From positions 1-20,940 of the forward strand of contig NZER01000316.1 of assembly GCA_002690445.1 (NCBI GenBank): a stretch of 20,940 bases of DNA, given 5' to 3'. The notes under the pieces are model-generated. The model was not told where the DNA came from, searched no databases, and worked only from the letters and a program-made list of their open reading frames with translations. The translations under genes were made by a program, and so were the position numbers. The stretch's first letter is position 1, and each line of letters begins with the position of its first letter. Source of the stretch: Candidatus Pacearchaeota archaeon (lineage in GTDB: Archaea > Nanoarchaeota > Nanoarchaeia > Pacearchaeales > GW2011-AR1). Positions 1 through 7,800 of this stretch are shown piece by piece.

Positions 1-502
1 TAATATATAAAACTTGGTTATTGATTGCGTCTGTAATGGAAGAGGTTGCGGCAGCCCACGCCATTGTCATTGAGCCGGGTGCATCAGTTGTTGTGGTTGT
101 CGTTGTCGTAGCTGCTGGAGGGGTAGGAGTAGTTGTTGCGCCGACTTGACTTCCTGAGCCTGCTCCGGTTGTGTCAGAGAAATGAGGCCCAATAGCGTAG
201 GTAACCGTTACTTCTCCCCCCTGCATATCTGTATAAACAGCTTGACCGTTAGGAACGGGAATAGGAGCTCTGAGATGATTGTTTCCTTGGTTTACGTTAC
301 AAAGATGTACGCCTCCCCCGTTGGGCCCAGTGCCTAATTTTCCTGAAGCAGAACAACCGCATTCAATAACATCCATTATAACGATATTTTGGTGAGCCAT
401 TGGCGCGGGAATAAGCAAACCATTATTGCTCGTTAAAAAAGCGGAGTTCCTGCTTATATTTAACTGAGTACTACGTAAACCTGTGTGTCTAAATCTACTC
501 AT
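1..502 (-). CDS. partial gene downstream of the portal, probable structural protein (3' end outside window)
   Basis: An uninterrupted 167-codon minus-strand frame starts at ATG 502-500 and runs off the window with no stop. It overlaps the end of the portal gene by 8 nt (ATGAGTAG), the same overlap seen between the ERCC4 nuclease and the gene before it, which supports the start. The visible part has a mixed N-terminal region with three cysteines (about residues 48, 50 and 68) and Gly/Asn-rich loops. A low-complexity linker of Thr, Pro and Ala follows, including eight consecutive Thr at about residues 132-139. Then comes an Ala/Met/Thr segment. I do not recognise a family. Its position right after the portal and the Thr-rich linker suggest a virion or head-decoration protein, but that is inference. 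There is no signal peptide or clear membrane helix. Confidence 0.75.
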   Translation of the reverse strand, partial: MSRFRHTGLRSTQLNISRNSAFLTSNNGLLIPAPMAHQNIVIMDVIECGCSASGKLGTGPNGGGVHLCNVNQGNNHLRAPIPVPNGQAVYTDMQGGEVTVTYAIGPHFSDTTGAGSGSQVGATTTPTPPAATTTTTTTTDAPGSMTMAWAAATSSITDAINNQVLYI

Positions 503-2576
503 TTTCTTCGTTCTTTATTGTGCTGTGAAATAGTATGCTTGCCATAAAAGTATCTAATTGATGTTTTATGGCGATATCCTCTACTCGTCTAACTTGTTCT
601 GCGTTTTGATCTACTGGTTTTTCACAATATTTTGCTACGCACTCGCTCCACTTGTCGGGGGTTTCGTTGGAAATAATTATGTGACTAATTGTTTCGGCCA
701 CCTCTTTTTGGTTTTTGGTAAGCCTTGTTTTCTTGTGTTTTTTTCTAAGCTCTTTTTGAACTAGTTTTTCTAAATCTTGAGATTTTACGATATTTTGTTT
801 TACGCCTTCAAAGCTAAAGTTTACTTCTGCCGTAGTTTTTTCTTTTTGAGGGATTCCCTTGGTTCCGGAAGGTCTTCCTACGTTGGGGGAAGTTGTTTGG
901 CTTTTTTTGGGGGTAGTAGTTTTTGGTGCAGTTTTTTTGCTTGGGGGGGTTGTGTTCGTTTTTTGTAATTCTGGGTGAGCAACTTCTTGAGGTACCCACC
1001 CCTCCATGGCTGGGTTCTCTACGGGTGATCCACCAACTAGCGGAAAGTAAAGTCCTTCATCTCTGTCGTTTATATATTTCCTTTGCGAATCCATTGAGGT
1101 TTCTTTGTTCGGTAATTTGTTTGTATCGAGCGCCTCAAAAAGCTCTTCTGGCGTCAACAGTCCTAGTTCGGCCATGCGAGTGTAGACCCTGTATTTTTCT
1201 GTATTGTCCCTTAAGAGAACTTCGTTTAATTTTGGAGTGGGATAATTTTTAAAACCGAGAGACTTAGAGATCCTTTTTATTTCAGGCGTAAGGAAGTCGT
1301 TCAGGAAAGCTAATCTAGCTTGCCTTAACCTTGCTATAAAAACTTCAACCTTTGAAGATATATTGGCAAATTTTTCTCCCCCAGTATCAACTCCCGTGAG
1401 CATATTGTTTAATCCAGAATTAATGTCGGCGTTGACAACGTCGTATTTTTTAGGATCTAAAATATCTCCAATTTGCGGTATTACAAATTTAGCATCAGTG
1501 GTGTAATCTGCTATAAGAACTCTTCCTACGGATTGGTTCTCAAAAAGGTTTTGCATTTTTAGCAGATTTTCTTGATTTATTCCACCCTTGTCTGGCTCTG
1601 TCCCCATGGTGACAAGAAGGATGGCCTGCTGAACGGTTCTCGTTATCGCCATGTCCATTCTTTTTAGTTCAGCCTTGTGATTTATATCTTCAAGAACTGG
1701 ATACCCCATGGGAACACTAAAGGGTTCGTAGTCTTGTTTTTTGTAGAATACCGCATGAAATCTATCTGCGTCTAGAAGCATAAGGACCGCGTTAGAAAGA
1801 GGACTGCCTTTAATTTTCTTTTTTGTAGCAGGATCAAGCGCTTCGTATATTTCCCTATCTTCTTCTGTCTTGGGATTTCTTACTCTCTCTAGCTCGTAGT
1901 CAGTAAGTACTTTATGATATTTTCTTGCTTGGCTAAAATTTAACGAACCTGAAATTTGTATATCTGCTGGGTTTAAAATCACATACCTAAATGGAATCTT
2001 TACGGTTTTAGCTTTTGCGCCAAATGTTTGGCTTATTTTTTTAATGTCAGCAGGCTTTAGCTTCGCATCAAACCTATAGAAAAAAACATTTCCCGACCTG
2101 TAATACTCTCTAAAAAATCTATCTTGCAAGTCAAAAACATTTATCTTTTTAAAAAGAGATTCAAAAAACTTTTGAGATTTTTTACTTCCTCCTTCAAAGT
2201 AAATATCACTCGAAGAGAACTCTGTCATCAAGTCAATTGTATTCCTAAATACAGAAAAATTGTAATACGCTTTTTGACATAAAATTATGGCGTCCCTTAT
2301 GGAGATTCCACTTTGCCCTGAGCCAGTATAAGTCTTGAACGGAATAAGACCCTTTTCAATGTTCGTAAATTTGTCGGTTCTTTCTATATTGCCTGACTTG
2401 TTCCTTCTGTAAGTTGAGGTGCTTGAGTCGGAATGGGAAACGGACTCAAGCGTATATCCTGCCGTTGATGTCATCAACGGTCCAATGGAAGCTTTCTCTT
2501 TCTTTGCTGTAGACGCCCTTGGCTTTCTTGGCTTTTTGGGAGCAGCGCTTTTTGGAGTTTCTTTCTTTTCCTTCAT
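495..2576 (-). CDS. phage portal protein with long basic extensions
   Basis: This is the probable portal protein, the dodecameric ring at the capsid vertex through which DNA enters and leaves. The 693-aa product has a Lys/Pro/Ala-rich N-terminal tail (residues 1-35). A portal-like core follows, with an FRNTIDLMTEF helix, FFREYYRSGNVFFYRF, a region on nucleotide positions about 1400-1700 resembling the portal stem and clip, and an ANISSKVEVFIARLRQ segment. The C-terminal part of about 150 residues begins with a Thr/Pro/Lys linker and ends in a charged helical domain. It is longer than a typical T4-type portal (about 520 aa), mostly because of the two extensions. It follows the large terminase after a 46-nt gap, which is the expected packaging order. 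The start lies in an AAAAAAACTAAAATG context without a Shine-Dalgarno. The portal call is from overall pattern and neighbourhood, not from a diagnostic motif. Confidence 0.8.
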   Translation of the reverse strand: MKEKKETPKSAAPKKPRKPRASTAKKEKASIGPLMTSTAGYTLESVSHSDSSTSTYRRNKSGNIERTDKFTNIEKGLIPFKTYTGSGQSGISIRDAIILCQKAYYNFSVFRNTIDLMTEFSSSDIYFEGGSKKSQKFFESLFKKINVFDLQDRFFREYYRSGNVFFYRFDAKLKPADIKKISQTFGAKAKTVKIPFRYVILNPADIQISGSLNFSQARKYHKVLTDYELERVRNPKTEEDREIYEALDPATKKKIKGSPLSNAVLMLLDADRFHAVFYKKQDYEPFSVPMGYPVLEDINHKAELKRMDMAITRTVQQAILLVTMGTEPDKGGINQENLLKMQNLFENQSVGRVLIADYTTDAKFVIPQIGDILDPKKYDVVNADINSGLNNMLTGVDTGGEKFANISSKVEVFIARLRQARLAFLNDFLTPEIKRISKSLGFKNYPTPKLNEVLLRDNTEKYRVYTRMAELGLLTPEELFEALDTNKLPNKETSMDSQRKYINDRDEGLYFPLVGGSPVENPAMEGWVPQEVAHPELQKTNTTPPSKKTAPKTTTPKKSQTTSPNVGRPSGTKGIPQKEKTTAEVNFSFEGVKQNIVKSQDLEKLVQKELRKKHKKTRLTKNQKEVAETISHIIISNETPDKWSECVAKYCEKPVDQNAEQVRRVEDIAIKHQLDTFMASILFHSTIKNEENE

Positions 2577-2622
2577 TTTAGTTTTTTTTGGCGTATTTTT
2601 TTAAATTAAATCTTATTTTACA

Positions 2623-4449
2623 TTACACCATTCTGGGGGTAAATGTCGCACTTCCTTCGTTTAACTTATAATTTTGCATATCAAAGTAACATTTCGTTGC
2701 CCAGTTCGCAAGTAATAATGCGGTATAATTGTCCTTTCTTGCTCTGTTCGCGCTAGTATTCCGCTTTAAGTGTTGCGGTAAGTCAAATGTCTGCGTTCCT
2801 CTCGCCGTGGTTTTTACCTCAACTAAGGCGCATTGTCTTTTAACTTGGTATACTAGATCATCTTGAGTTTCTATGAACATTCCCAAATTATCTTCATTAA
2901 CTTGCTTTAAATTAATCTTGTAAGTGCTTTGTTTATCGAATTCGGAGCCATTAGCCGTGGTTTTAGAGCCAAACCATATTTTCTTGTAGTCAATGTTGGC
3001 CTGTAAAAGTTCGTTAGCTTTCCTTATCCAATCGCTTGAAAAGACTTGATTGAACACTATTTGTCTATTTTCTTTGTTATACGCTCTTTTAAAATCTCTT
3101 ACTTGTTTAATATAATCTGTGCCTTCCTTGTTGGAATCAAACTCAATTGTTTTTAAGCTAATCCTGTTGTCCAGAAAAAGCTTAGAATTGTTGGAAGCAT
3201 CAAGAAACATGTCCGACCCAGCATTGTCAACAGAAATTAAAACTGGATCAAAATTCTCTAATATATAATAAAGATATTGTACGTGTTTATTTAGGTTGCC
3301 TAATCCAGCATAATTATGTACCAACGTAGAGGTTTCTTTCTCTTCGTCAATTTCCATTATTGCTATACCAAAGTAGTCCGCGCTTGGGCTATCGCTCATG
3401 TTGGGGTCAATGCCTACTATGTATTTTTTGTCTTGTCTTCCTTTTATAAGAGTTGTTGGTTCTTCTCCGTCTGGGATAGTGCATGCGTGCATTTTGATGG
3501 CGCTAAAATAACTATCACTTCCATCCGTAAACATAGCACAATACTCACGTTGAAAAGAAGCGTTAGATGTCCCCCCATCTTGGGCCGCTTCAATGATGGT
3601 TTGATCAATCATGTGTTCTGGTAAGGCCTCGTACCCCATTTGAGAAATAAAATACGAAGAGTCTGATTTTTTATCATCATAAACATGATTCGCCCAATCT
3701 TTATAAGTTTTATATAGATTTTCGAACGTATAAGAAGCAGAGGATAGAGCTATCATTTTAGAGTCATTTTCGAAAACCATTCTATCTTCTTCTTTCATAT
3801 GTTTTGACTCAATTAATTTATCCTCCATTTCCCTGATCTCTATGCGCTCCTTCATGTTTTGCGGAGCTACCAAGAACGGCATGAGAACTGTGTTGATCAA
3901 ATCTTCAGGCAATAAAAGATACTCGTCTAGCAAAAGTACGTTTGCGCGAAAACCACGAATCTTTTCTCCGTTAAGCGGAATTGCAGTAATTGTCCCTCCA
4001 TTAATAGACCATTCAAACTGGTCATTACGCTTTACTTTCGCTCCAAAACATTGAGCTAACAATTCTGCGCCTTTAGACTCTACTAATTTTTCCAAATTAC
4101 TAAATATAAATCTTGCCGTACGAAAAGTTGGTCCAGCCACAAGAATTTTAGTTCCCGGATTAAAAATACATTGCAAAAAACAAAACACTGAAGCTATAAA
4201 AGTTTTGCCACAGCCACGACCCCAGACGCACATGCTAAAATTTCTGTTCATCATTCCCCTGAGAGTCACTTCCTGAAAAGGAGCAAGCTTAATACCTGAA
4301 ATCAATTCTGTCGTAAAACCTAGGTTGGCGTGCAAAAATTTTGCCAATGTCATCTTGGCTTCTCTGTCCGACAAAAAGCCTTCTATTGACATCATTTTTT
4401 CGTTGATGTTTTCCGGCTCGATTTCGTATTTTTCAGGGCAATACCACAT
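2623..4449 (-). CDS. terL: terminase large subunit (packaging ATPase and nuclease)
   Basis: This is the motor that pumps DNA into the prohead and cuts the concatemer. The 608-aa length is almost the same as T4 gp17 (610 aa). The N-terminal ATPase has a Walker A WGRGCGKT at residues 76-83 and a Walker B VLLLDEY at 171-177, with the catalytic Glu after the Asp. A SSAS coupling-type motif lies near 236. The C-terminal RNase H-like nuclease supplies acidic residues: Asp348 in VGIDPN, Asp408 in ISVDNAGSD, and an Asp in the ARKDNYTALLLA segment near the end. The ATG shares one base with the stop of the upstream ERCC4 nuclease (TAATG), indicating translational coupling. No Shine-Dalgarno is visible. 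The family assignment is secure; the packaging mode (headful or site-specific) cannot be told from this sequence. Confidence 0.95.
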   Translation of the reverse strand: MWYCPEKYEIEPENINEKMMSIEGFLSDREAKMTLAKFLHANLGFTTELISGIKLAPFQEVTLRGMMNRNFSMCVWGRGCGKTFIASVFCFLQCIFNPGTKILVAGPTFRTARFIFSNLEKLVESKGAELLAQCFGAKVKRNDQFEWSINGGTITAIPLNGEKIRGFRANVLLLDEYLLLPEDLINTVLMPFLVAPQNMKERIEIREMEDKLIESKHMKEEDRMVFENDSKMIALSSASYTFENLYKTYKDWANHVYDDKKSDSSYFISQMGYEALPEHMIDQTIIEAAQDGGTSNASFQREYCAMFTDGSDSYFSAIKMHACTIPDGEEPTTLIKGRQDKKYIVGIDPNMSDSPSADYFGIAIMEIDEEKETSTLVHNYAGLGNLNKHVQYLYYILENFDPVLISVDNAGSDMFLDASNNSKLFLDNRISLKTIEFDSNKEGTDYIKQVRDFKRAYNKENRQIVFNQVFSSDWIRKANELLQANIDYKKIWFGSKTTANGSEFDKQSTYKINLKQVNEDNLGMFIETQDDLVYQVKRQCALVEVKTTARGTQTFDLPQHLKRNTSANRARKDNYTALLLANWATKCYFDMQNYKLNEGSATFTPRMV

Positions 4450-5408
4450 TATAAAACTTTCGTATCGTACGCGTACTGGAGATCTATTTTTTTATAAAAA
4501 CACCCACTAAAAAATATTTTTTTAATTACTCTTTCCGCCTCTTTCCTGCCACCCACAAACAGGAACTGAATGTGTGGGTATTTTTGTATTAGCTCTCTTA
4601 CGTTATGAAATATGTATTCTGGCGTTGCTTTTATTTTCTTTGATATATGGGGCAAATATTTAAAACTAACGGCGTGAGCCAAGGTGTCTTCTACTAAAAT
4701 GATTAAGTTAATTTTTTCGTCTTCCGCTCTTATTATTTCTTTTTCAAATCTATCTAAGTTTTTGACGCTCATGGTAGAAATAAAGTCAGCCAAAGATTTT
4801 CTTTCTATATAGCAGTTACAGGTTAGCTTGGGCTCGCTAAAAGTGTAGTCCCCCACGGATAACGTCGTGGACCTAGTGCGGTAATCATCAAACTTTAAGG
4901 GGAGTTGCTCTCTTGTATCTATATGTATAGAATATTGCGGCTTCGCGTACTCTTTTCCTTCAACTATTTCTGAGGGTAATTGATATTTATTTTTAAACCC
5001 CATTTCTTCACAGACCTTGTAGTATCCATCTAGAATTTCTCGCAGATATTGAATGGGTGGCGAAAGTATTGTCCTAAGTTCTACTTGGGTTGGAGTATAA
5101 ATAAGACCCTTGTCGTTTTTTCTTTTCAATAAAGTATTTTTACAATAAGTCGCCGCTTCATCCTTCTCAACAGATTTAAGCCAAAGTCGAAGATTAGTTC
5201 TAGAATTAAAGTCTGTCGAAAAATATTGTTCTAAGGTTTTATATTTAATAATGTCATTATTGTGAAGATCATACCTTGGGAAATACTTTTGATAATACCC
5301 TACAACCCTTAAATCGTGAGCTTTAAGATGAGCGTGTAATTGTCTATGCGTTTCAAATTCTTTTTGACAGGCCTGACAAGTCGGAGCTGGAACAATGACA
5401 CTACTCAT
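4449..5408 (-). CDS. C2H2 zinc finger plus ERCC4-type (XPF/MUS81-like) nuclease
   Basis: This is probably a structure-specific DNA endonuclease. Residues 11-31 form a perfect C2H2 finger (C11-x2-C14-x12-H27-x3-H31). Residues about 158-290 match the ERCC4 nuclease fold: DTREQ at 164-168, GDYTF at 186-190 and the hallmark ERK at 202-204 with Asp208 (GDx(n)ERKx3D). There is no visible helicase domain or C-terminal helix-hairpin-helix pair, so it is a minimal nuclease. The 319-aa product is encoded between a possible small terminase and the large terminase, overlapping the former by 8 nt and the latter by 1 nt. That position suggests a role in resolving branched replicative DNA before packaging, or in packaging cleavage; this is inference. 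The start is well supported by the Shine-Dalgarno GGGAGAGG six bases upstream. Confidence 0.85.
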   Translation of the reverse strand: MSSVIVPAPTCQACQKEFETHRQLHAHLKAHDLRVVGYYQKYFPRYDLHNNDIIKYKTLEQYFSTDFNSRTNLRLWLKSVEKDEAATYCKNTLLKRKNDKGLIYTPTQVELRTILSPPIQYLREILDGYYKVCEEMGFKNKYQLPSEIVEGKEYAKPQYSIHIDTREQLPLKFDDYRTRSTTLSVGDYTFSEPKLTCNCYIERKSLADFISTMSVKNLDRFEKEIIRAEDEKINLIILVEDTLAHAVSFKYLPHISKKIKATPEYIFHNVRELIQKYPHIQFLFVGGRKEAERVIKKIFFSGCFYKKIDLQYAYDTKVL

Positions 5409-6498
5409 CCAAAACCTCTCCCTTGCTTAGTCCTAAAATTCTGCACTTAATTTCATCCATGCCAGTCAAGTTTTCTACCTCGTCTGACACAGCTTTTTTT
5501 CTTATGTTCGCTAGCTGTATTAGTTTCTTTCTGCTTTCCTCTTCCTTCCAAAGCTGAACAAGGTTTAGAACGCTAGCGTTTTCTTTAATTTTGTTTTTAA
5601 GTACATCGCTTCTTTTTTGCTTTAGGGAGTCCAGTAGTTTTTGCTGTCTATTGATGCATTGGTTGTATTCTGTCTGCGCGGAACTGATAGCGTCTACAAG
5701 GGCCATGGCAATACGCCTTCCCTCTGTGTCTTCGGCCGCGGTATCAAGCAGCTCCTGAAGTCTTTCCGTTCTTCTTTGAATGCTGGCCGCAATAATGACT
5801 TCGGTAGAGAGGACTATGTATTGATCCACCTCTTCTTGAGACAAATCTGGCTTGTCGTGGGTATATCTTATAAAGCTGCTCTCAAACAGCTCTCTGTCTG
5901 TTTGTGATGAGTAGGTATTAATTTGATGACTAAACCTATAAGTACTTAAATAGTTTATCAAAGAATCGATATTCTTTTTGATAGAGCTTGTGATTTTGTT
6001 TTTATCGATTTCGTTATTAACATATCTATTTACTGTATTAACGGTTTTGTCAAACGTTTTTGGCGGCTTATATTCCGAGTTGGGAACCTCATTGGGGTTT
6101 TCGTACGGTTCTAAATCTAAAGATTTTATGTGGTCATTTACAGATCGAACTTCTTGATGGAGATTTGTAAGCTCATTGTCAGCAAATATAATGCAAGCTA
6201 TCTCTCTTCCGTTCATCATAGAAGCATTGCTTTCTACGAATTGTTTTTGTTCTTCTGTAAGGTTTATTTTTTCTTTAGCTTGGTATTCGTGAGCGCCGTG
6301 AGCTTTTATTTTTCTTGTCGCAAGAAACGCTTTAATTTCTCTACCCTCTTTGCTCCTGCCGTCTAGATCTGGTCTGTCGGGGTAAGCTATTCTTATTAAC
6401 TCTAATAAAGCAGGAGGATTTTCTAACCTAGAGTTCCACTCGTTGAGAATTTTTTCTTTCTGCTCCGAGCTTAAGGAATTATGTTGAGACGAGCTCAT
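5401..6498 (-). CDS. unknown helical protein, candidate small terminase subunit
   Basis: I do not recognise this 365-aa protein by family. It is soluble, charged and predicted mainly helical. The N-terminal part (about residues 10-60, including ALLELIRIAYP and EGREIKAFLATRKIKA) could be a helix-turn-helix. A middle linker is rich in Asn, Pro and Glu (about 130-160). The C-terminal half looks like long amphipathic helices or coiled coil (QRRTERLQELLDTAAED; NRQQKLLDSLKQKRSD). It sits two genes before the large terminase in a packaging operon with no other small-terminase candidate, and a DNA-binding helix-turn-helix plus coiled-coil oligomerisation helices would fit that role. This is inference, and the protein is longer than most small terminases (about 150-200 aa). 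It overlaps the SET-domain gene by 20 nt. Confidence 0.8.
   Translation of the reverse strand: MSSSQHNSLSSEQKEKILNEWNSRLENPPALLELIRIAYPDRPDLDGRSKEGREIKAFLATRKIKAHGAHEYQAKEKINLTEEQKQFVESNASMMNGREIACIIFADNELTNLHQEVRSVNDHIKSLDLEPYENPNEVPNSEYKPPKTFDKTVNTVNRYVNNEIDKNKITSSIKKNIDSLINYLSTYRFSHQINTYSSQTDRELFESSFIRYTHDKPDLSQEEVDQYIVLSTEVIIAASIQRRTERLQELLDTAAEDTEGRRIAMALVDAISSAQTEYNQCINRQQKLLDSLKQKRSDVLKNKIKENASVLNLVQLWKEEESRKKLIQLANIRKKAVSDEVENLTGMDEIKCRILGLSKGEVLDE
5415..5422 (-). promoter_or_regulatory. Shine-Dalgarno of the ERCC4 nuclease gene
   Basis: GGGAGAGG on the minus strand ends six bases before ATG 5408. It lies inside the 3' end of the upstream coding region and fixes the nuclease start despite the 8-nt overlap. 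Confidence 0.7.
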
Positions 6499-7096
6499 TT
6501 TCTTTTTCTTTTTCTAGGTTTTCTTTTTCGCTTTTTTGTTCTGTTTTTTTCCGTTCTTCTTGGCTTTTTTTTTGCGCTTGCTCCGCCTCAATAAAAGGCT
6601 TCCAGTACTTATCTCCATAATTTACGAGCAACTCTTCTCCGGGCTCTATGTTCCTTATTGCTGTTAAATAAATAATAGGCTCATTTGGGACTATGAAATA
6701 AGTACAATTGTACCCCGCTTCTATTGACATGTTTAGTTTCTTCTCCGGATCTTGCTCCTCTTCAATAGCTTTTTCTCTGTTCGTATGATTTCTTGCGTCA
6801 TTCACAAAACAGCCTAACCCCATTTCTGCTTTACAAAGAGCAGGGTGCGATTCTATGTATAATCCTGACGGCGGATGGGCTTGCGTATATATAAGGGGCG
6901 GCGTTGAGAACCCGCTCTGCCGTGTATATTCGTATCGTTGACGAGGAACATCTAAGCTGTCAAATGTTTCTCCTTTGTATTCGCACGAGGGTGTTCCTGC
7001 TCCGATTGGCACTCCCGTGAATACCCCTACTCCAGCGCCCGGAATTGCTGAAGCTCCAAGATATATTCCATTGGCTAATTTGTCGTGTATTTTCAT
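6479..7096 (-). CDS. SET-domain protein (putative lysine methyltransferase)
   Basis: This is a probable SAM-dependent protein lysine methyltransferase of the SET fold. The 205-aa product begins the fold with PGAGVGVFTGVPIGAG at residues 19-34 (the GxG SAM-binding segment). A GCFVNDARNHTN stretch at 95-106 corresponds to the usual N-H-S cofactor motif. YLTAIRNIEPGEELLVNYGDKYW at about 143-165 matches the classical closing motif, with Tyr160 as the catalytic tyrosine. No post-SET cysteine cluster is seen. The last 40 residues are a Lys/Glu/Gln-rich coiled-coil tail. The canonical RFxNHSCxPN is only loosely conserved, so activity is not assured. The start shares ATGA with the end of the sigma-like gene. 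A substrate (virion protein or host factor) cannot be inferred. Confidence 0.8.
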   Translation of the reverse strand: MKIHDKLANGIYLGASAIPGAGVGVFTGVPIGAGTPSCEYKGETFDSLDVPRQRYEYTRQSGFSTPPLIYTQAHPPSGLYIESHPALCKAEMGLGCFVNDARNHTNREKAIEEEQDPEKKLNMSIEAGYNCTYFIVPNEPIIYLTAIRNIEPGEELLVNYGDKYWKPFIEAEQAQKKSQEERKKTEQKSEKENLEKEKENELVST

Positions 7097-7800
7097 AAGT
7101 AGTCTACCTCATCCTTTTTTAGGCATTTTTTAACCTTTTCTATAATTTTTTTTCTTAAATTTTTAATTTGTTTATAACCGGGGGTTCTGTTCTTTTCGTT
7201 TGATTTGAACCCCATTTCTTTCGCCACTTCCTCCTCTGTATTGTTGTTAATAAACAATCCTTCGTAAACAAGCCATTCGTTCGGCTTTAGTTTAGTCTTC
7301 ATTTCTTCATGTAAATTTGCGGCAAACTTACCTAAGTTTATGTTGTCTTCAAAGCAAACCGGGCTTACTTCATGAGAGTGATCTTCCAAGGCTAGCGGAA
7401 TTTTAATCTCATATGCTGATTTTTTAGTTTTTTCCCACTTAGCGTATAGCGGGCATTCAGCGCATTGAGAGTTATATATATCGCATCCATTGTTTGGCCT
7501 AGCTGCTTCACATTTTAAACATGGTCTACTAAAGTTTCCATAATTATTTCTTATAAGATTTTTTATCTGATTAGAAATTATTCTATTTACCCAAGGGCCT
7601 AACGGCTTGCTTGCGTCATATAAGTGCCATTTTTCATGTATATGAATTCTTATAATTTGCGAAACATCATCGTAATCCATCCAGTGAAGCGATGTTAAGT
7701 TCCATTTGCCTCTTCTTTTGGTAATTTCTTGATCAATAAAACCAATGCTTTCTTCGAATGTGGGCTTTTTAGTTGTGTCTTTCTTTTCATTCTTGCTCAT
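7093..7800 (-). CDS. sigma-70-like factor with a cysteine cluster, probable late-gene sigma
   Basis: This is a probable phage sigma factor that directs host RNA polymerase to late promoters. In the 235-aa product, residues about 41-86 resemble sigma region 2 (DYDDVSQIIRIHIHEKW, then GPWVNRIISNQIKNLIRNN, with the Trp and Arg of the core-binding/-10 helices). Residues about 170-230 resemble a region 4 helix-turn-helix (LKPNEWLVYEGLF, TEEEVAKEMGF, YKQIKNLRKKIIEKVKK). Between them is an insertion with Cys94, Cys97, Cys106, Cys113 and Cys116 that could bind zinc or an iron-sulfur cluster. It overlaps the preceding zinc-ribbon gene by 14 nt and the next gene by 4 nt. Encoding it in the packaging operon fits a late-gene regulator. 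The sigma assignment rests on motif pattern and is moderately certain. Confidence 0.75.
   Translation of the reverse strand: MSKNEKKDTTKKPTFEESIGFIDQEITKRRGKWNLTSLHWMDYDDVSQIIRIHIHEKWHLYDASKPLGPWVNRIISNQIKNLIRNNYGNFSRPCLKCEAARPNNGCDIYNSQCAECPLYAKWEKTKKSAYEIKIPLALEDHSHEVSPVCFEDNINLGKFAANLHEEMKTKLKPNEWLVYEGLFINNNTEEEVAKEMGFKSNEKNRTPGYKQIKNLRKKIIEKVKKCLKKDEVDYL

Noticed and set aside
558..1252. Plus-strand open frames under the portal gene
   Set aside because: They run antisense to a convincing gene, have Cys/Phe-rich composition and no supporting start signals.
5641..5907. Plus-strand 88-codon frame under the candidate small terminase
   Set aside because: Antisense to a coupled gene with overlapping neighbours, and without a start signal.
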